The position numbers and the translations under genes were made by a program. A stretch of DNA of 64,000 nt from Selaginella moellendorffii (taxonomy: Eukaryota; Streptophyta; Lycopodiopsida; Selaginellales; Selaginellaceae): the NCBI RefSeq assembly GCF_000143415.4, contig NW_003314311.1, positions 509,673 to 573,672 on the forward strand, read 5' to 3'. The notes under the pieces are model-generated. The model was not told where the DNA came from, did no database searches, and saw only the letters and a list, made by a program, of their open reading frames with translations. Shown one piece after another: positions 19,946 to 29,651 of the stretch; within the stretch, counting starts at the first letter, position 1, and every line of letters starts with the position of its first letter.

Positions 19946-21397
19946 ATGCCGTCGAGTTTCTACGAGAATGACACTGGCAGCGAGAGTTTTAGCAGCAGCA
20001 GCACGAAATTCAGCTCCATTCCCGCCAGCTCTAATACCAGCGATGCCGATCGATCATCTGGACGAGAGTCATGGTCTCTGAAAAGAAGCCTCAATCGTAT
20101 TCACAATTCTAGAACAACTCGAGGAGCCGAAGGAGGAGGAGAAGTCGAAGATCAAGCTCGCGAACAATTTCGCCACGCCTCTTATTCCTGCCTGGGTTCT
20201 TTCCGGGCTCCACAAGGTCCCATTTTCTCTCTTTGCTGGGCTGGGAAAGATCTAGATCATGGGCTTTTGCTCGCTGGCTCCCAGGACAGCCATATCAGTC
20301 TGTGGCAGTGCTTCCACCGATCAGAGAATGAAGGAGCTTTGATCCACTTATCGGACTTCGCCAAGCTTGGAGATGGTGGCTGCGTCAAGTCCCTCCTCCA
20401 AATCACCCACAGAGGCAGAGCACTCTTCCTCAGCGCTCACCAGGACAACAAGATCCGCGTCTGGAAGACAGTCGAGCTTCTCAAGATCAACGAATTCGAC
20501 TCCATCGCCAAGAACAGCAACAGATCATTCACGATGAAGCTCCTGGCGACGCTGCCCCGGGCCAGAGACGTCGCGAGGTCGTGTATGTTTCCCGCGAGGT
20601 ATGTTCGCGTTCGTCGCCACAAGACTTGCCTGTGGCTCCAGCACACGGACACGATCTCGTCGCTCGCGAGCTCTCACGACGGATCTCTCGCCTTCTCGAG
20701 CTCCTGGGATCGCAGCGTCAAGGTCTGGAAGGTCTCCGACCTGCGATGCCTGCAATCCTTCCGAGCTCACGACGACGCGATCAATGCGCTGGTTGCGTCG
20801 CCGGAGGGATTTCTCTACACGGGATCCGCGGACTCGACGATCAGGGTGTGGAAGAAAGGGGGAAGCGATAGGAAGAAGAATTTTGCGCTGCTCGGCACAC
20901 TGTTCCACGAGACGCTATCAAAGAGCGCTCGCAATGGCTCTACTGCAGTGAACGCGCTGGTTCTTGGGGGCGAGTTTCTCTACGCTGGACTCTCGGATTC
21001 CACAATTGCGGTGTGGGAGAAATCGCTAGCAGTGGTTGTTCTTGGCGATCGCGATCGCGATCACGATGATCCGTACATGAGTTGCGTGGAAAGATTGCGA
21101 GGGCACCGTGGAGCGGTGCTGTGCCTGGGACGCGCCGGGGAATTACTGTGCAGTGGATCCGCGGACGCGACCGTGAGGATCTGGAGTGGAGGGCTCGGTG
21201 GTCACTGTTGCCTGGGAGTTTTGAAAGGGCATACGGGACCGATCAAGTCGCTCGTGGTCGTGGCCATGGATCCGCGAGAGAAGAACGATGATATCGCGGA
21301 AGAAGATCGCAGAGAGGGAGACGAAGAGCGCGCGTTTTGTATCTATAGTGGAGGTCTGGATCGGCAAATCCGAGCGTGGAAGGTGCGCGCATTCTAA
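19946..21397 (+). CDS. JINGUBANG-like WD40 repeat protein
   Basis: Intronless, 483 aa. A Ser-rich disordered N-terminus (about 1-75) is followed by seven WD40 blades. Examples: LLAGSQDSHISLWQ, LFLSAHQDNKIRVWK, LAFSSSWDRSVKVWK, FLYTGSADSTIRVWK, FLYAGLSDSTIAVWE, LLCSGSADATVRIWS and CIYSGGLDRQIRAWKV at the very C-terminus. The intron-free structure, the pattern of a poorly conserved first blade and the RLRGHRGAVLCL segment fit the plant JINGUBANG family, which in Arabidopsis restrains pollen germination in wet conditions via jasmonate control. A similar role in a spore-bearing plant is inference. Two upstream G-boxes may control it. Confidence 0.85.
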   Translation: MPSSFYENDTGSESFSSSSTKFSSIPASSNTSDADRSSGRESWSLKRSLNRIHNSRTTRGAEGGGEVEDQAREQFRHASYSCLGSFRAPQGPIFSLCWAGKDLDHGLLLAGSQDSHISLWQCFHRSENEGALIHLSDFAKLGDGGCVKSLLQITHRGRALFLSAHQDNKIRVWKTVELLKINEFDSIAKNSNRSFTMKLLATLPRARDVARSCMFPARYVRVRRHKTCLWLQHTDTISSLASSHDGSLAFSSSWDRSVKVWKVSDLRCLQSFRAHDDAINALVASPEGFLYTGSADSTIRVWKKGGSDRKKNFALLGTLFHETLSKSARNGSTAVNALVLGGEFLYAGLSDSTIAVWEKSLAVVVLGDRDRDHDDPYMSCVERLRGHRGAVLCLGRAGELLCSGSADATVRIWSGGLGGHCCLGVLKGHTGPIKSLVVVAMDPREKNDDIAEEDRREGDEERAFCIYSGGLDRQIRAWKVRAF

Positions 21398-21685
21398 TTC
21401 TACCCTGGACCAACGTTTGACAAGTGTTTGACTGGAATGAATATTCGTTTAAAATAGATTTGGCATCCTCTTTAAGATGAAAGAATATTCAAGAGTATAC
21501 TTGAATATACTAGGTATTTTCTCTGAAACAGAAGAAATAAAATAAATTTGGCATCTCTAAAGAATATTCTCCTATAAAGTTATGGAAGAAAAGTTCTTCC
21601 TTGTTGCTAAAGAAAATGGGGCAAAAAAATAGTTTTGTTCTTTTGTAGAGCTCTGCCTTCTTTTTTTCCATTTTTTTTCTCCACC

Positions 21686-23959
21686 ATGGCAGGCTTTCTC
21701 GTGCACGCTTTTCTTCTCCAACTGATAGGAATCGCGATCCTCGCCGCGGCGAGCGATACCAGAGCGCTCTTATCCTTGAAAAATGGAGTGGGCGATCCAT
21801 CGCGGAGCCTCGAGAGCTGGAACGCGAGCACGCCCTCTTGCCAATGGCAAGGCGTGCTTTGCTCCGTCCATGGCCGCGTCGCGTCCCTGAGCCTCCAGTT
21901 CTTGGAGCTCCCGGCCTCTCTCCTGGCTTCCACCATCGAAGAGCTCCCCCGGCTCCGCCAGCTAAACGTCTCGGCCAGCAACTTCACGGAGCCCCTGGCT
22001 GGGATCACTCTCCACTCGTGCTCGCTCGAGTCCCTAAACATTTCCAGGAACAGTGAGCTCCGCGGGAGTTTTCCAATCGAGTTTCTTACCAGGTGCTCGG
22101 GCTTGCGGCGGCTGGACCTCTCGCAAAACCAGATAAGTGGCTCGATCTCTGGAGCGTCTTTCGGCGATGGTCGCTATGAGAGCTTGCAATGGCTGGACCT
22201 GTCCGGGAATGATCTGGCTGGAGCGATTCCTCCAGAGCTCCTCACTGCCTGTACCAATCTCCGGGAGCTCTACCTGTCTTACAACAGCTTCTCCGGGGCT
22301 TTCCCATCGCTCGGCTTCTCCAACAGCATCCGGAAGCTCAAGCTGGCCGGGAACTCTTTCACCGCTTTCGAGATCCGGTCGGGGGCTGCGTGTCGGAAGC
22401 TGGTCGAGCTGGACGTGTCGGCTAACAACATCTCCGGAAAGCTCTTCGTCCAGCCGACGCCGTCCTGTCCGAAGCTCAAGCATCTCAACATCTCGCTCAA
22501 CTCCTTCTCTGGAACACCAGGCGACATTCTCGGTCGTCAAAGCTTAGAAAACGATGGTTTCTTACCGTCTCTCGAAGTTCTCGACGCCAGCTACAACGGG
22601 TTCGCCGGTGAAGTCCTCGGGATTCACCAGAACCTCGCGTTTCTCAACTTCAGCTCTAACAGATTCACCACGATTCGGGACAGCTTTTGTCTGGAGCAGA
22701 GCCCGCCGTTCAAGTTGACGAGCCTTCTACTGCCAAACAACAAGCTCGGCGTACGGGTGCTCGACTCGCTCGCAAACTGCACCAGTTTGGAGATGCTGGA
22801 TTTTAGTTTCAACAACGCAACTGGAGAAATACCGGATCGTTTATGTGAGAACCACCCGCAGCTCCAGCATCTTCTTGCGTGGGTGAACAAACTCCAGGGC
22901 ATCGTTCCGCCAGCTCTCGGGAATTGCACCAATCTGACCATCGCACTTTTGAGTTACAACAATCTGCATGGAGCTATCCCTCCGGACATCTCTCGCCTTC
23001 AGAACTTGTGGTGGCTTTCGTTGTCTTCAAACAGACTGACTGGGAAAATCCCGCCATCCCTGGGAGAGCTGCAAACCATCGTAGTTCTCCAGCTCGGAAA
23101 CAACTCTCTGGAAGGTGGCGTACCTCTGGAGCTGTCGAAGTGCAAAAATCTGGTCATGTTGGACCTGAGTGCGAACCAGCTCACGGGCACGGTTCCTTCT
23201 CGCGTTGGTCGCGATTACACCGGAGAAATGGTTCTCGGTTTGGCCCCGGTCGTAGCAAGCTCCCTGGGGAACTGTAAAATTCTCGAGGTCCAGTTCTCCA
23301 AGTGCCGAGGAAGGGACGGGTTGTTTGCGCTCCAGGGACTCCGCCTGGAAGACTTGGAGCAGCGTGTGAGTGAGTTGGCGACCGAGTGCGTTTGGTCGAT
23401 GCAATATCTGCCGCTGTTCAAGGTGGAACTGACCAGCCTCATCGTCCTGACTCTTTCGTACAACAATCTCACTGGTGGTATTCCTGGAGAATTGAGCAGC
23501 ATGCAGAACTTGTATAAGCTGGATCTGGCACACAACTTTCTGGCCGGTCCGATACCTGAGTCGGTTGGTCAGCTCAAGAACATCCAGGTGCTGGACCTTT
23601 CAGAGAATTTCCTGAGCGGCCGGATTCCGGATTCGATTTCCGGGCTGACTTTTCTTTTCAACTTCAACGTTTCCTACAACAGATTGTCAGGCATGATTCC
23701 TCAGAAAGGCCAGCTTACCACTTTTCAGAGCAGTAGCTTTGAAGGTAATCCAGGACTGTATGGTTTCCCTCTCTCCAACATCCGCCCACAGGATTCTCCA
23801 GCCTTATCTGTAGAAGAACATCATTCGGACGATGGTTACCGTGAGGAGCTCCTGGCTGGAGTCCCATGCTTTATCATTTCGTTTCTGGTAGCCACCACCG
23901 CAACAATCCTTTTGACTCGTGCAAGGCAAGTCCAAAAAGTTCTAGGCCTGCGTAGATAA
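21686..23959 (+). CDS. LRR receptor-like protein, BRI1/PSKR-like ectodomain, no kinase
   Basis: 757 aa from the ATG in CCACCATGGC (21686); an upstream in-frame ATG at 21635 is less likely because the second gives a clean signal peptide (GFLVHAFLLQLIGIAILAAA). Then come an LRRNT cap (SDTRALLSLKNGVGDPSRSL, with SCQWQGVLC) and about 20 LRRs of the plant type (LxxLxLSxNxLTGxIP). A non-LRR island at about 510-590 (GRDYTGEMVLGLAP ... ECVWSMQYLP) recalls the ligand-binding island of BRI1/PSKR-like receptors. The C-terminal LRRs end in FEGNPGLYGFPL, then an acidic juxtamembrane strip, one TM helix (PCFIISFLVATTATILLT) and a short basic tail (RARQVQKVLGLRR). The stop follows directly and no kinase frame exists downstream, so this is a receptor-like protein that probably needs a kinase partner. 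Confidence 0.88.
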   Translation: MAGFLVHAFLLQLIGIAILAAASDTRALLSLKNGVGDPSRSLESWNASTPSCQWQGVLCSVHGRVASLSLQFLELPASLLASTIEELPRLRQLNVSASNFTEPLAGITLHSCSLESLNISRNSELRGSFPIEFLTRCSGLRRLDLSQNQISGSISGASFGDGRYESLQWLDLSGNDLAGAIPPELLTACTNLRELYLSYNSFSGAFPSLGFSNSIRKLKLAGNSFTAFEIRSGAACRKLVELDVSANNISGKLFVQPTPSCPKLKHLNISLNSFSGTPGDILGRQSLENDGFLPSLEVLDASYNGFAGEVLGIHQNLAFLNFSSNRFTTIRDSFCLEQSPPFKLTSLLLPNNKLGVRVLDSLANCTSLEMLDFSFNNATGEIPDRLCENHPQLQHLLAWVNKLQGIVPPALGNCTNLTIALLSYNNLHGAIPPDISRLQNLWWLSLSSNRLTGKIPPSLGELQTIVVLQLGNNSLEGGVPLELSKCKNLVMLDLSANQLTGTVPSRVGRDYTGEMVLGLAPVVASSLGNCKILEVQFSKCRGRDGLFALQGLRLEDLEQRVSELATECVWSMQYLPLFKVELTSLIVLTLSYNNLTGGIPGELSSMQNLYKLDLAHNFLAGPIPESVGQLKNIQVLDLSENFLSGRIPDSISGLTFLFNFNVSYNRLSGMIPQKGQLTTFQSSSFEGNPGLYGFPLSNIRPQDSPALSVEEHHSDDGYREELLAGVPCFIISFLVATTATILLTRARQVQKVLGLRR

Positions 23960-24429
23960 AGAAGTGTGTATATAAACTTCGATCGGATTTAAGAACGTCG
24001 TCGTTATATTTAAGAACATAACGCCGACGTAGTCGTTTTGTAAAGTGGTGCTGTATAAACTCTTTTCTATTGGCAATAGAATGTTCTTAAGAAAAATCTT
24101 GGGACCGATCACTCCCTGTAAGGTATCGACAAAAGTTATCTTTTAAATTGACATTTCACCTTTTGCGAAGGATAGCCTTGTTAAACACGGAAACATTTTG
24201 AGGAGAAACTACCACCTCAATCGAGCTAAGAGAACGACATTTTTTCATAGAAACAATCATACGCCAATCTGAAGAAAACAGAGTTACGATTCTTGCGGAA
24301 AAAATCTACGAAATTACGCATACACACCTAAGCCTCCCTTTTAGTGGTCCGCTATATACATTGAAACTGCAAGAACATGATCGATAGGTGAAAGACAAGA
24401 CTCGATAAAGATACCTCTTGAGCAAGCTA
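23960..24429. other. Convergent 3' spacer
   Basis: Lies between the stop codons of the LRR receptor and DCAF12. It contains a short imperfect repeat (AAGAACGTCGTCGTTATATT / AAGAACATAACGCCGACGTAG, about 23991-24033). Nothing else is seen. Confidence 0.4.
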
Positions 24430-26045
24430 CTACCAAATAGCAGTATAGCACCCTTTTTGACCATACAAAGCTGGACCACCAACGGCGAGCAAAGAGGTGC
24501 CAGTCACGTCATATGAATGTGCATAAACAGCATGCCATTTGAAGTCTCGTTCGGCCTACAGAAAACGTAGATCAGAACCATAGCTTTTTTTATGGGTCAC
24601 TCTTTACTGGAGCTCCTCTGCCAATCTTGTAATATAAGTGCTTATTTCCGCTAGCGTCCGGGTCTGCGATCCAGAAACGGATTACGACGCAATAGAAAAT
24701 AATCTACGACATACCGAGAGTAAGGTACTTCATCGCTCTCATCTCGAAGAAAGATAATCGTCCCTTTCCACCTCCACATGTTAGCAAAGGACCTCTGAGA
24801 CTCAACGAGCGAACACCTGCTAAGCCAAAATGAAAGATCCGTATATAAAGTCTAGATGTTACCCCAGCCGTCGTCCAGAGATTCAATGTGTTTAGTAAGA
24901 TGCCCACATCTCATGTCGATGAAAGATACGTGCTTTTGAGAACCAACAGCCAAAACCGGGTACTGAATGGCAAGGCACTGCAAGTGCCTTCTGTAGTGCA
25001 GCTGGACGGTTGAAATCTAAAGAAGAAAGAAAACTAATATTATTCAAAGGAAGCTTGAAATACTTACCACTTCCATCACGTGTGGATCCCATATTTTGCA
25101 AGTGCCATCTTGACTCAGCGTCCCTAGAATCTGGAATGGAGTTGTAAAGATAAGAAATTCCAGTCTTGTTACCTCAGCCTGGGAACAGTATTTTATATCC
25201 CTCACTTTATCCCGGTGATATCTTCTCTCAGCAATGGGGCTTTCGTTGAGGTAAGAGCGGCTCCGGGTCACTGACCAGAGCTTTACAGTGGAATCCCGAG
25301 AACCTGTAGAGCAATCAATCATAGAAAGAGCCAGGACGATAAAAAGAAAAGAAGGAAACTTGACACAAACCAGTTGCAAGAACTGTGTCCGTAAGCCAGG
25401 AGGTTGCAAAAATCCAGTCGTCGTGTTTCTGCAAAAGGTAAAAGTTGTAAGCAAACAAAGAAAAAAGAAGCTCACCTTTAAGAGCTGCAATGGTTGGAAG
25501 GATGGAAGTCGAAAGACTGCAGCATCGTTTGGATGATCCGCTCCAGTCACGAGAAGCGACTTGGAGAGATTGAGCGAGCTAACGGATGAGGATCACGTCC
25601 ACGATCGAGCAGAAATAGAAAAATCGTTGGAAGGATACATAGAGTGGATGCCGCAGGAAGAATCCACGGGCTCTGGCCGGCTCCACGAGTTCCTGCGAGG
25701 AAGTGTTATCTCGACACGTCGATCCTTCTGCGAGTGGACGAGCAGCAATTTGTTGTCCTTGGTGCCGAGCGCTACATTGGCATCGTCGATCCATGCCGCG
25801 GCAAACACCTTATCGCAGCTGCTGGATCCGATCGAGAGCTCGCGCTCGCGAAGGACGTGAGGGACATGGCACGCGGCTCTCTCCTTGCACAATCGCAGCT
25901 CTTCCCTGCGAAATATTCTCGTCGCGCATCGAAATCCAGCCAAGAATCTTACCCGCATTGGTTCGAAACCTCGCGTTTGCCGATGTAATCGATCATCGCC
26001 AGGGAATTTCATGAGAGATCGCGATCCCGCCGCTCGCAGCGCCAA
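24430..26045 (-). CDS. DCAF12: DCAF12-like WD40 substrate receptor of CUL4-DDB1 ligase
   Basis: Nine exons (minus): 25639-26045, 25476-25578, 25371-25428, 25173-25303, 25068-25130, 24863-25016, 24715-24819, 24608-24663 and 24430-24555. The sum is 401 codons and all introns are GT-AG. Landmarks: SCDKVFAAAWIDDANVALGT, then CGIHSISLNLSKSLLVTGAD across the first junction, NDAAVFRLPSFQP, HDDWIFATSWLTDTVLATGS, SRDSTVKLWS, LGTLSQDGTCKIWD, YPVLAVGSQKHVSFID, GVRSLSLRGPLLTCGGGKG and HSYDVTGTSLLAVGGPALYG, ending TAIW. The order and spacing match DCAF12/WDR40 proteins, which present substrates (in animals, C-terminal di-Glu degrons) to CUL4-DDB1. The start may be the ATG at 26010-26012 instead. It is divergent from the DTW gene, with 66 bp between start codons. 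Confidence 0.87.
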
Positions 26046-26111
26046 CGATAAACCCTACCTATTTGTCACGCAAATGGCAAATATTTCTAGGGTTCTTGCG
26101 AAGCGAAGGCA
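26046..26111. promoter_or_regulatory. 66-bp bidirectional promoter between DCAF12 and DTW gene
   Basis: The two start codons face away from each other over 66 bp. The spacer contains AAACCCTACC (26050-26059) and CTAGGGTTCTTGCG (about 26088-26101), telo-box-like motifs in both directions, and no TATA box. The 5' UTRs must be very short or overlap. Confidence 0.6.
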
Positions 26112-26786
26112 ATGCGCCCACGATGCGATGGATGCGATAGGCCCTGCGCGGCGTGCCTGTGCCCGGCCATGCCCAAGGAGCGCATCCAGACGCGAAGAAC
26201 AAGCGTGATCGTGCTGCAGCACCCGCTGGAGACGAGGCAGAAGCTCGCGACGGTACCGATTCTCGCCAAATGCCTCCATCCGGACTCCTGCGAGGTGATC
26301 GTCGGGCGGCGATTGAGGAAGGGATGCTCGGCGCAGCTGGATCGGCTCCTGGGATCGCCCGGATCGCCGGCATTGCAACCGGTCTTGCTGCTATTCCCAA
26401 CGCCAGACGCCACGGAGATCTCTTCCTGGGCGAGAATTGGCGATGGAGCAGCAGGCGCCGAGAGGATCGTCTTGCTGATCGTGGACGCGACCTGGCAGCA
26501 CGCCAAGGAGATGGTGAGCGCTAGCATGGAATTCCTGCGGGGATTCGCGATCCCGGTGTGCCTGCCGTTTGACAAGCGCAAGGAGGGGCTGGGAATGGGA
26601 GGGAATTCGGACCTAATCCTCAAGAAGGAGCCCTACCATGGGTGTATGAGCAGCATGGAGGCAGTGGCGAGGGCGCTGGGCGTGTTGGAGGGCGAAAATG
26701 GGGGAGAGATCGAGCGGGCATTGCTATCGGTGCTTCACAGGATGGTCTCGCTACAAATCTCCCATTTGCCACAATGTAAGAATTAG
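26112..26786 (+). CDS. DTW-domain tRNA-uridine aminocarboxypropyltransferase
   Basis: Intronless, 224 aa. The N-terminus shows the DTW family Cys pattern (RCDGCDRPCAACLCP), then IVLQHPLETRQKLATVPIL and the signature VDATWQHAKEM (DATW in place of the canonical DTW, as in several plant members). EPYHGCMSSMEAVARAL follows toward the C-terminus. DTW proteins (bacterial TapT, human DTWD1/2) transfer the 3-amino-3-carboxypropyl group from S-adenosylmethionine to uridine in tRNA (acp3U) within the SPOUT superfamily. Localisation is not obvious; no clear transit peptide. It shares a promoter with DCAF12. Confidence 0.85.
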   Translation: MRPRCDGCDRPCAACLCPAMPKERIQTRRTSVIVLQHPLETRQKLATVPILAKCLHPDSCEVIVGRRLRKGCSAQLDRLLGSPGSPALQPVLLLFPTPDATEISSWARIGDGAAGAERIVLLIVDATWQHAKEMVSASMEFLRGFAIPVCLPFDKRKEGLGMGGNSDLILKKEPYHGCMSSMEAVARALGVLEGENGGEIERALLSVLHRMVSLQISHLPQCKN

Positions 26787-26937
26787 GGTTCTTCTTTTTT
26801 CAAACTGCTGAGATGATACGAAGAATTAGGTCTCCTTATTTTTCAAACTTAGGTCTATCGGCTGGGATGATGCACGTGTACGGTCAAGATGATTTAAAAT
26901 CTCTCGTTTGCTTCAAAAAGAACTAAGAACATCGCCT

Positions 26938-27237
26938 CTACTTCTCAGACGAATTGGGGCCGCGCTTCTTGCCAAATCCGACCACTGAAAGCGCGAATCG
27001 TGAGCGAAACAGCAAGAAAATTTCAATCGCTAGCTCACCGGCGGTGACGAATCGCCTGTTGTATTGCTCCCTCTTGTGCGCCCGGCCCTTGGGCTTCTTC
27101 TTCTTGTCCTGCTTCTGGACCTTGGGCGTCTGGCCGCGCACCTTGCCCGCTCGGGCCAAAGATCCGTGCACCTTACCTGGAATCACAAGAAAACGCTATT
27201 GCTACAAGCGCAAATCCTCGCTCGCGGACTTACTCAT
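26938..27237 (-). CDS. RPS30: 40S ribosomal protein eS30
   Basis: Three exons (minus): 27234-27237 (ATG plus one base), 27039-27176 and 26938-26984, giving 62 aa, the exact plant length. The sequence reads [20 protein letters not shown], then [20 protein letters not shown] and [19 protein letters not shown]. There is no ubiquitin-like fusion, unlike animal FAU. An exon 1 of just the start codon is common in ribosomal protein genes. The 3' end faces the DTW gene. A telo-box-like TTAGGGTTTTA lies about 45 bp upstream of the ATG. Confidence 0.96.
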
Positions 27238-27278
27238 CTTCCTCGCCGCCTCTGGAACTCCTTGCCCTAAATTTCACT

Positions 27279-27289
27279 TAGGGTTTTAG
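27279..27289 (-). promoter_or_regulatory. Telo-box-like element of the eS30 promoter
   Basis: The plus strand reads TTAGGGTTTTA, which is TAAAACCCTAA toward the gene. It is a motif typical of plant ribosomal protein promoters and lies about 45 bp before the eS30 start codon. Confidence 0.6.
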
Positions 27290-27437
27290 ACAGAAGAATA
27301 TTCTTTAGATTCCTTTACTTTTACATTAAGTTTATTTTTATTGCGGAAAAAATACTTTATATTCCTTTTTCTTTAATACGACTAGAGATTAAAGAAATTA
27401 GGGCTCTTATTAGGTAAGGCTTGGTTGTGAGGAAGAA

Positions 27438-29016
27438 ATGCGCCTCTGGAGCGCCTTGGTGCTATGGGTCCTTCTCGCGGCGCTGCTCAGCACGGCCGAT
27501 CGGAGAATCGCCGAGTGGCGAGGTGTGTCGACCGAGAGATCGTCGTCGCAGTGGCAAAGATTTCGGATCCAGCTCCCGACGCTTGCCGATGGAGTTTCTT
27601 TTGGCTACATTGTGGATGATTCTTCGTCGCTGGTCGATTCGGCGGCATCGTGGCTGCGCCGCGCCGCGGACCGCGTCTCCGGGGCCTTCTGGGGTTTTGT
27701 GGACTTCTTGGAGCGCTCCAGGCGCGATTTCTACTCCAAGATCAACAATCTTGTGCTTCCGGCGCGCTCTTCCTTCGTAAGCTCCTCGAAATCTTCGTGA
27801 AACTAGCATAGTTTGTGACACACTTCTTGTTCGTGGCAGAGGTCTCCATTTGGTAATTCCGGAGCTACTGAGCCGCTTGCTGCTGTGATTCCGGAGCCAC
27901 CGACGATATCCCACACACATGACCTGAGAGAGCGGCTCTACCTTGCAGCGGATAAAGCGATCAAAGCCTTTTCTTTTTACGACCGGCCAGGTTCTTGTTT
28001 GAGTAAGTACTCTTGTAAAGTGGGTTCGAGTGTGCTGCTAAGCTTTATGCTTTCTAGGCGCCGTGGATGGGGAATTGCCGGTGTTGAGAGAAATGGTGAA
28101 GCACGAGCTCGGGGCAGGAGTTTGTGGAGCTGCGGAAGTGGACCATGAGTTTGTGAGTATTTTTCTTTTGCGTACCACCACAAGTTCTTAAACACTTCCC
28201 TTGTTTAGTGCAAGGTCTTCAACATTGACAAGGAGATGACTGTCGATATGGTTTTCTCAATCTTGAACGTTAACCCAGTCGATGTTGTTGCAAGGCATGT
28301 GGAACAAAAGCGGCACTGTCACAGTGAATTCGGAGCCGGACACTGGCAGAAGAATGTGAGTCGCTTTTTTGCTGTTTGTTTTGCAAGTGATTAACTGCGA
28401 TGCTGTGCAGGCTCTTGCTCTTGGACATATGTTTCACGAGAGTAACAAATTCGCTACGGCGATTGTTGACAGCCCTGAAGGTAGTATAACACGAAAGACG
28501 TTTCTCCAGCGGCTTCGTACTCACAAGAATGCTTGCAGAGTCCTATCAGCATGCTGCTTCTCTTTCTCGACTGGGACAAGAGCGGGTGCCTTTGATTTGC
28601 AAGAGCACTCGTTGTCCAGATGTGCTCCAAGCTGTGAGTAACAACTCGATACGTCTTGTCGCCCGTTACTAACATGAGGTATTTCTTTTCAGTGCCACCT
28701 CAGGAAGAAGCATCCAAATGTCTTTGCGGCGCTCTTCTCTTCGACCTTCCGCCCCTGGGACATTGCACGCGGTGACACACTGGCTCCGCGACGCCTGATC
28801 CGCTACCGAAGGGCAATGCTTTTCCCTCGCATGCCAGTCATGGGCATCCAGGTTTACAGCGACAGCAGGGTCGTCACGACGCTCGTGGCTTTTGGAACTC
28901 TCAGCCTTGACAAACCGATCGAGAGACCTGTCGCAGTGCCGCAAATCAGGAAGCGCGAAACTGACGAGCCTGTCATCAGGATGAACGCAAAGAGTGCTGG
29001 AGCTGCCGCGATGTGA
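27438..29016 (+). CDS. Unknown protein with N-terminal signal anchor, seven exons
   Basis: Exons 27438-27776, 27840-27990, 28058-28152, 28209-28355, 28411-28480, 28539-28633 and 28693-29016; the sum is 407 codons with all GT-AG sites. The N-terminus is MRLWSALVLWVLLAALLSTA, a signal peptide or anchor, so the protein enters the secretory pathway or membrane. The body has DLRERLYLAADKAIKAFSFY, VLREMVKHELGAGVCGAAEV, DKEMTVDMVFSILNVNPVDV, HCHSEFGAGHWQKNALALGH and HLRKKHPNVFAALFSSTFRP, ending in a charged tail. Conserved-looking Cys and His (HEFC, CHSEF, CHLRKKH) could bind metal or form disulfides. I do not recognise the family. Codon use and exon structure say it is a real gene. Confidence 0.72.
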
Positions 29017-29651
29017 GCGGTGCTTGCGGTGTACATACTAAGAAACTCAAGCTGTTCGTTTTACTACTGCAACTACTACCGCAGCCGAGAATAATCTACG
29101 TACATTTTCTCCTTGCTTAACTTTCCATATTCATCTCTGTGTTTTTGTCTCTGAGATTTTTCCTTCAGTAATTTTAGTTCGCTCAACCAGATCATCTCGA
29201 CTTTGGGTACGTAGTAGTTTTTTTTTTCTTATCAGCTTTTTCAATTTAGTGACGACTGATTATCTGAATTTGTGACTGCTGAATAGGTGGATGAGAAAGT
29301 GATATGCAATTTCCCCTGACTGACACTGAAAGGGAGATGGAACTACTGTAGCTCCTCACCGGTTCCTACTTAACTCTCGATCGTTCTTGATCCTTTCATT
29401 GACAAAAGCTGCAGTACGTGACAGGGAGATTATCCAAGTCATTTGTACCGCAACATGATGCTGAAAAGCATGAGGCAGTTAACATCCTCTAGCAGACGGC
29501 TCAGAGATGGGGGTGGAAGTTGCCGTAAAAGAAGCAAGCAATTAAAACGGCTGTCAGAGCTGGAATGAGAGAGAACTGTGGTGAAAGGTTTTTCACTCGG
29601 CAACACAGGTACAATGAGATCTCTTTCTTCATGTGGTCCTGATCTCACTCC
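29017..29651. other. Spacer, no supportable gene
   Basis: Contains a T-run (29219-29228) and AT-rich sequence, then the leader of the glutaredoxin gene. A CCATGCAG acceptor-like site at about 29650-29657 leaves open a 5' untranslated exon for that gene. Confidence 0.4.

Noticed and set aside
21635-21685. Upstream ATG extending the LRR receptor by 17 residues
   Set aside because: The extension is Phe-rich from a T-rich leader; the ATG at 21686 in CCACCATGGC context gives a normal signal peptide.
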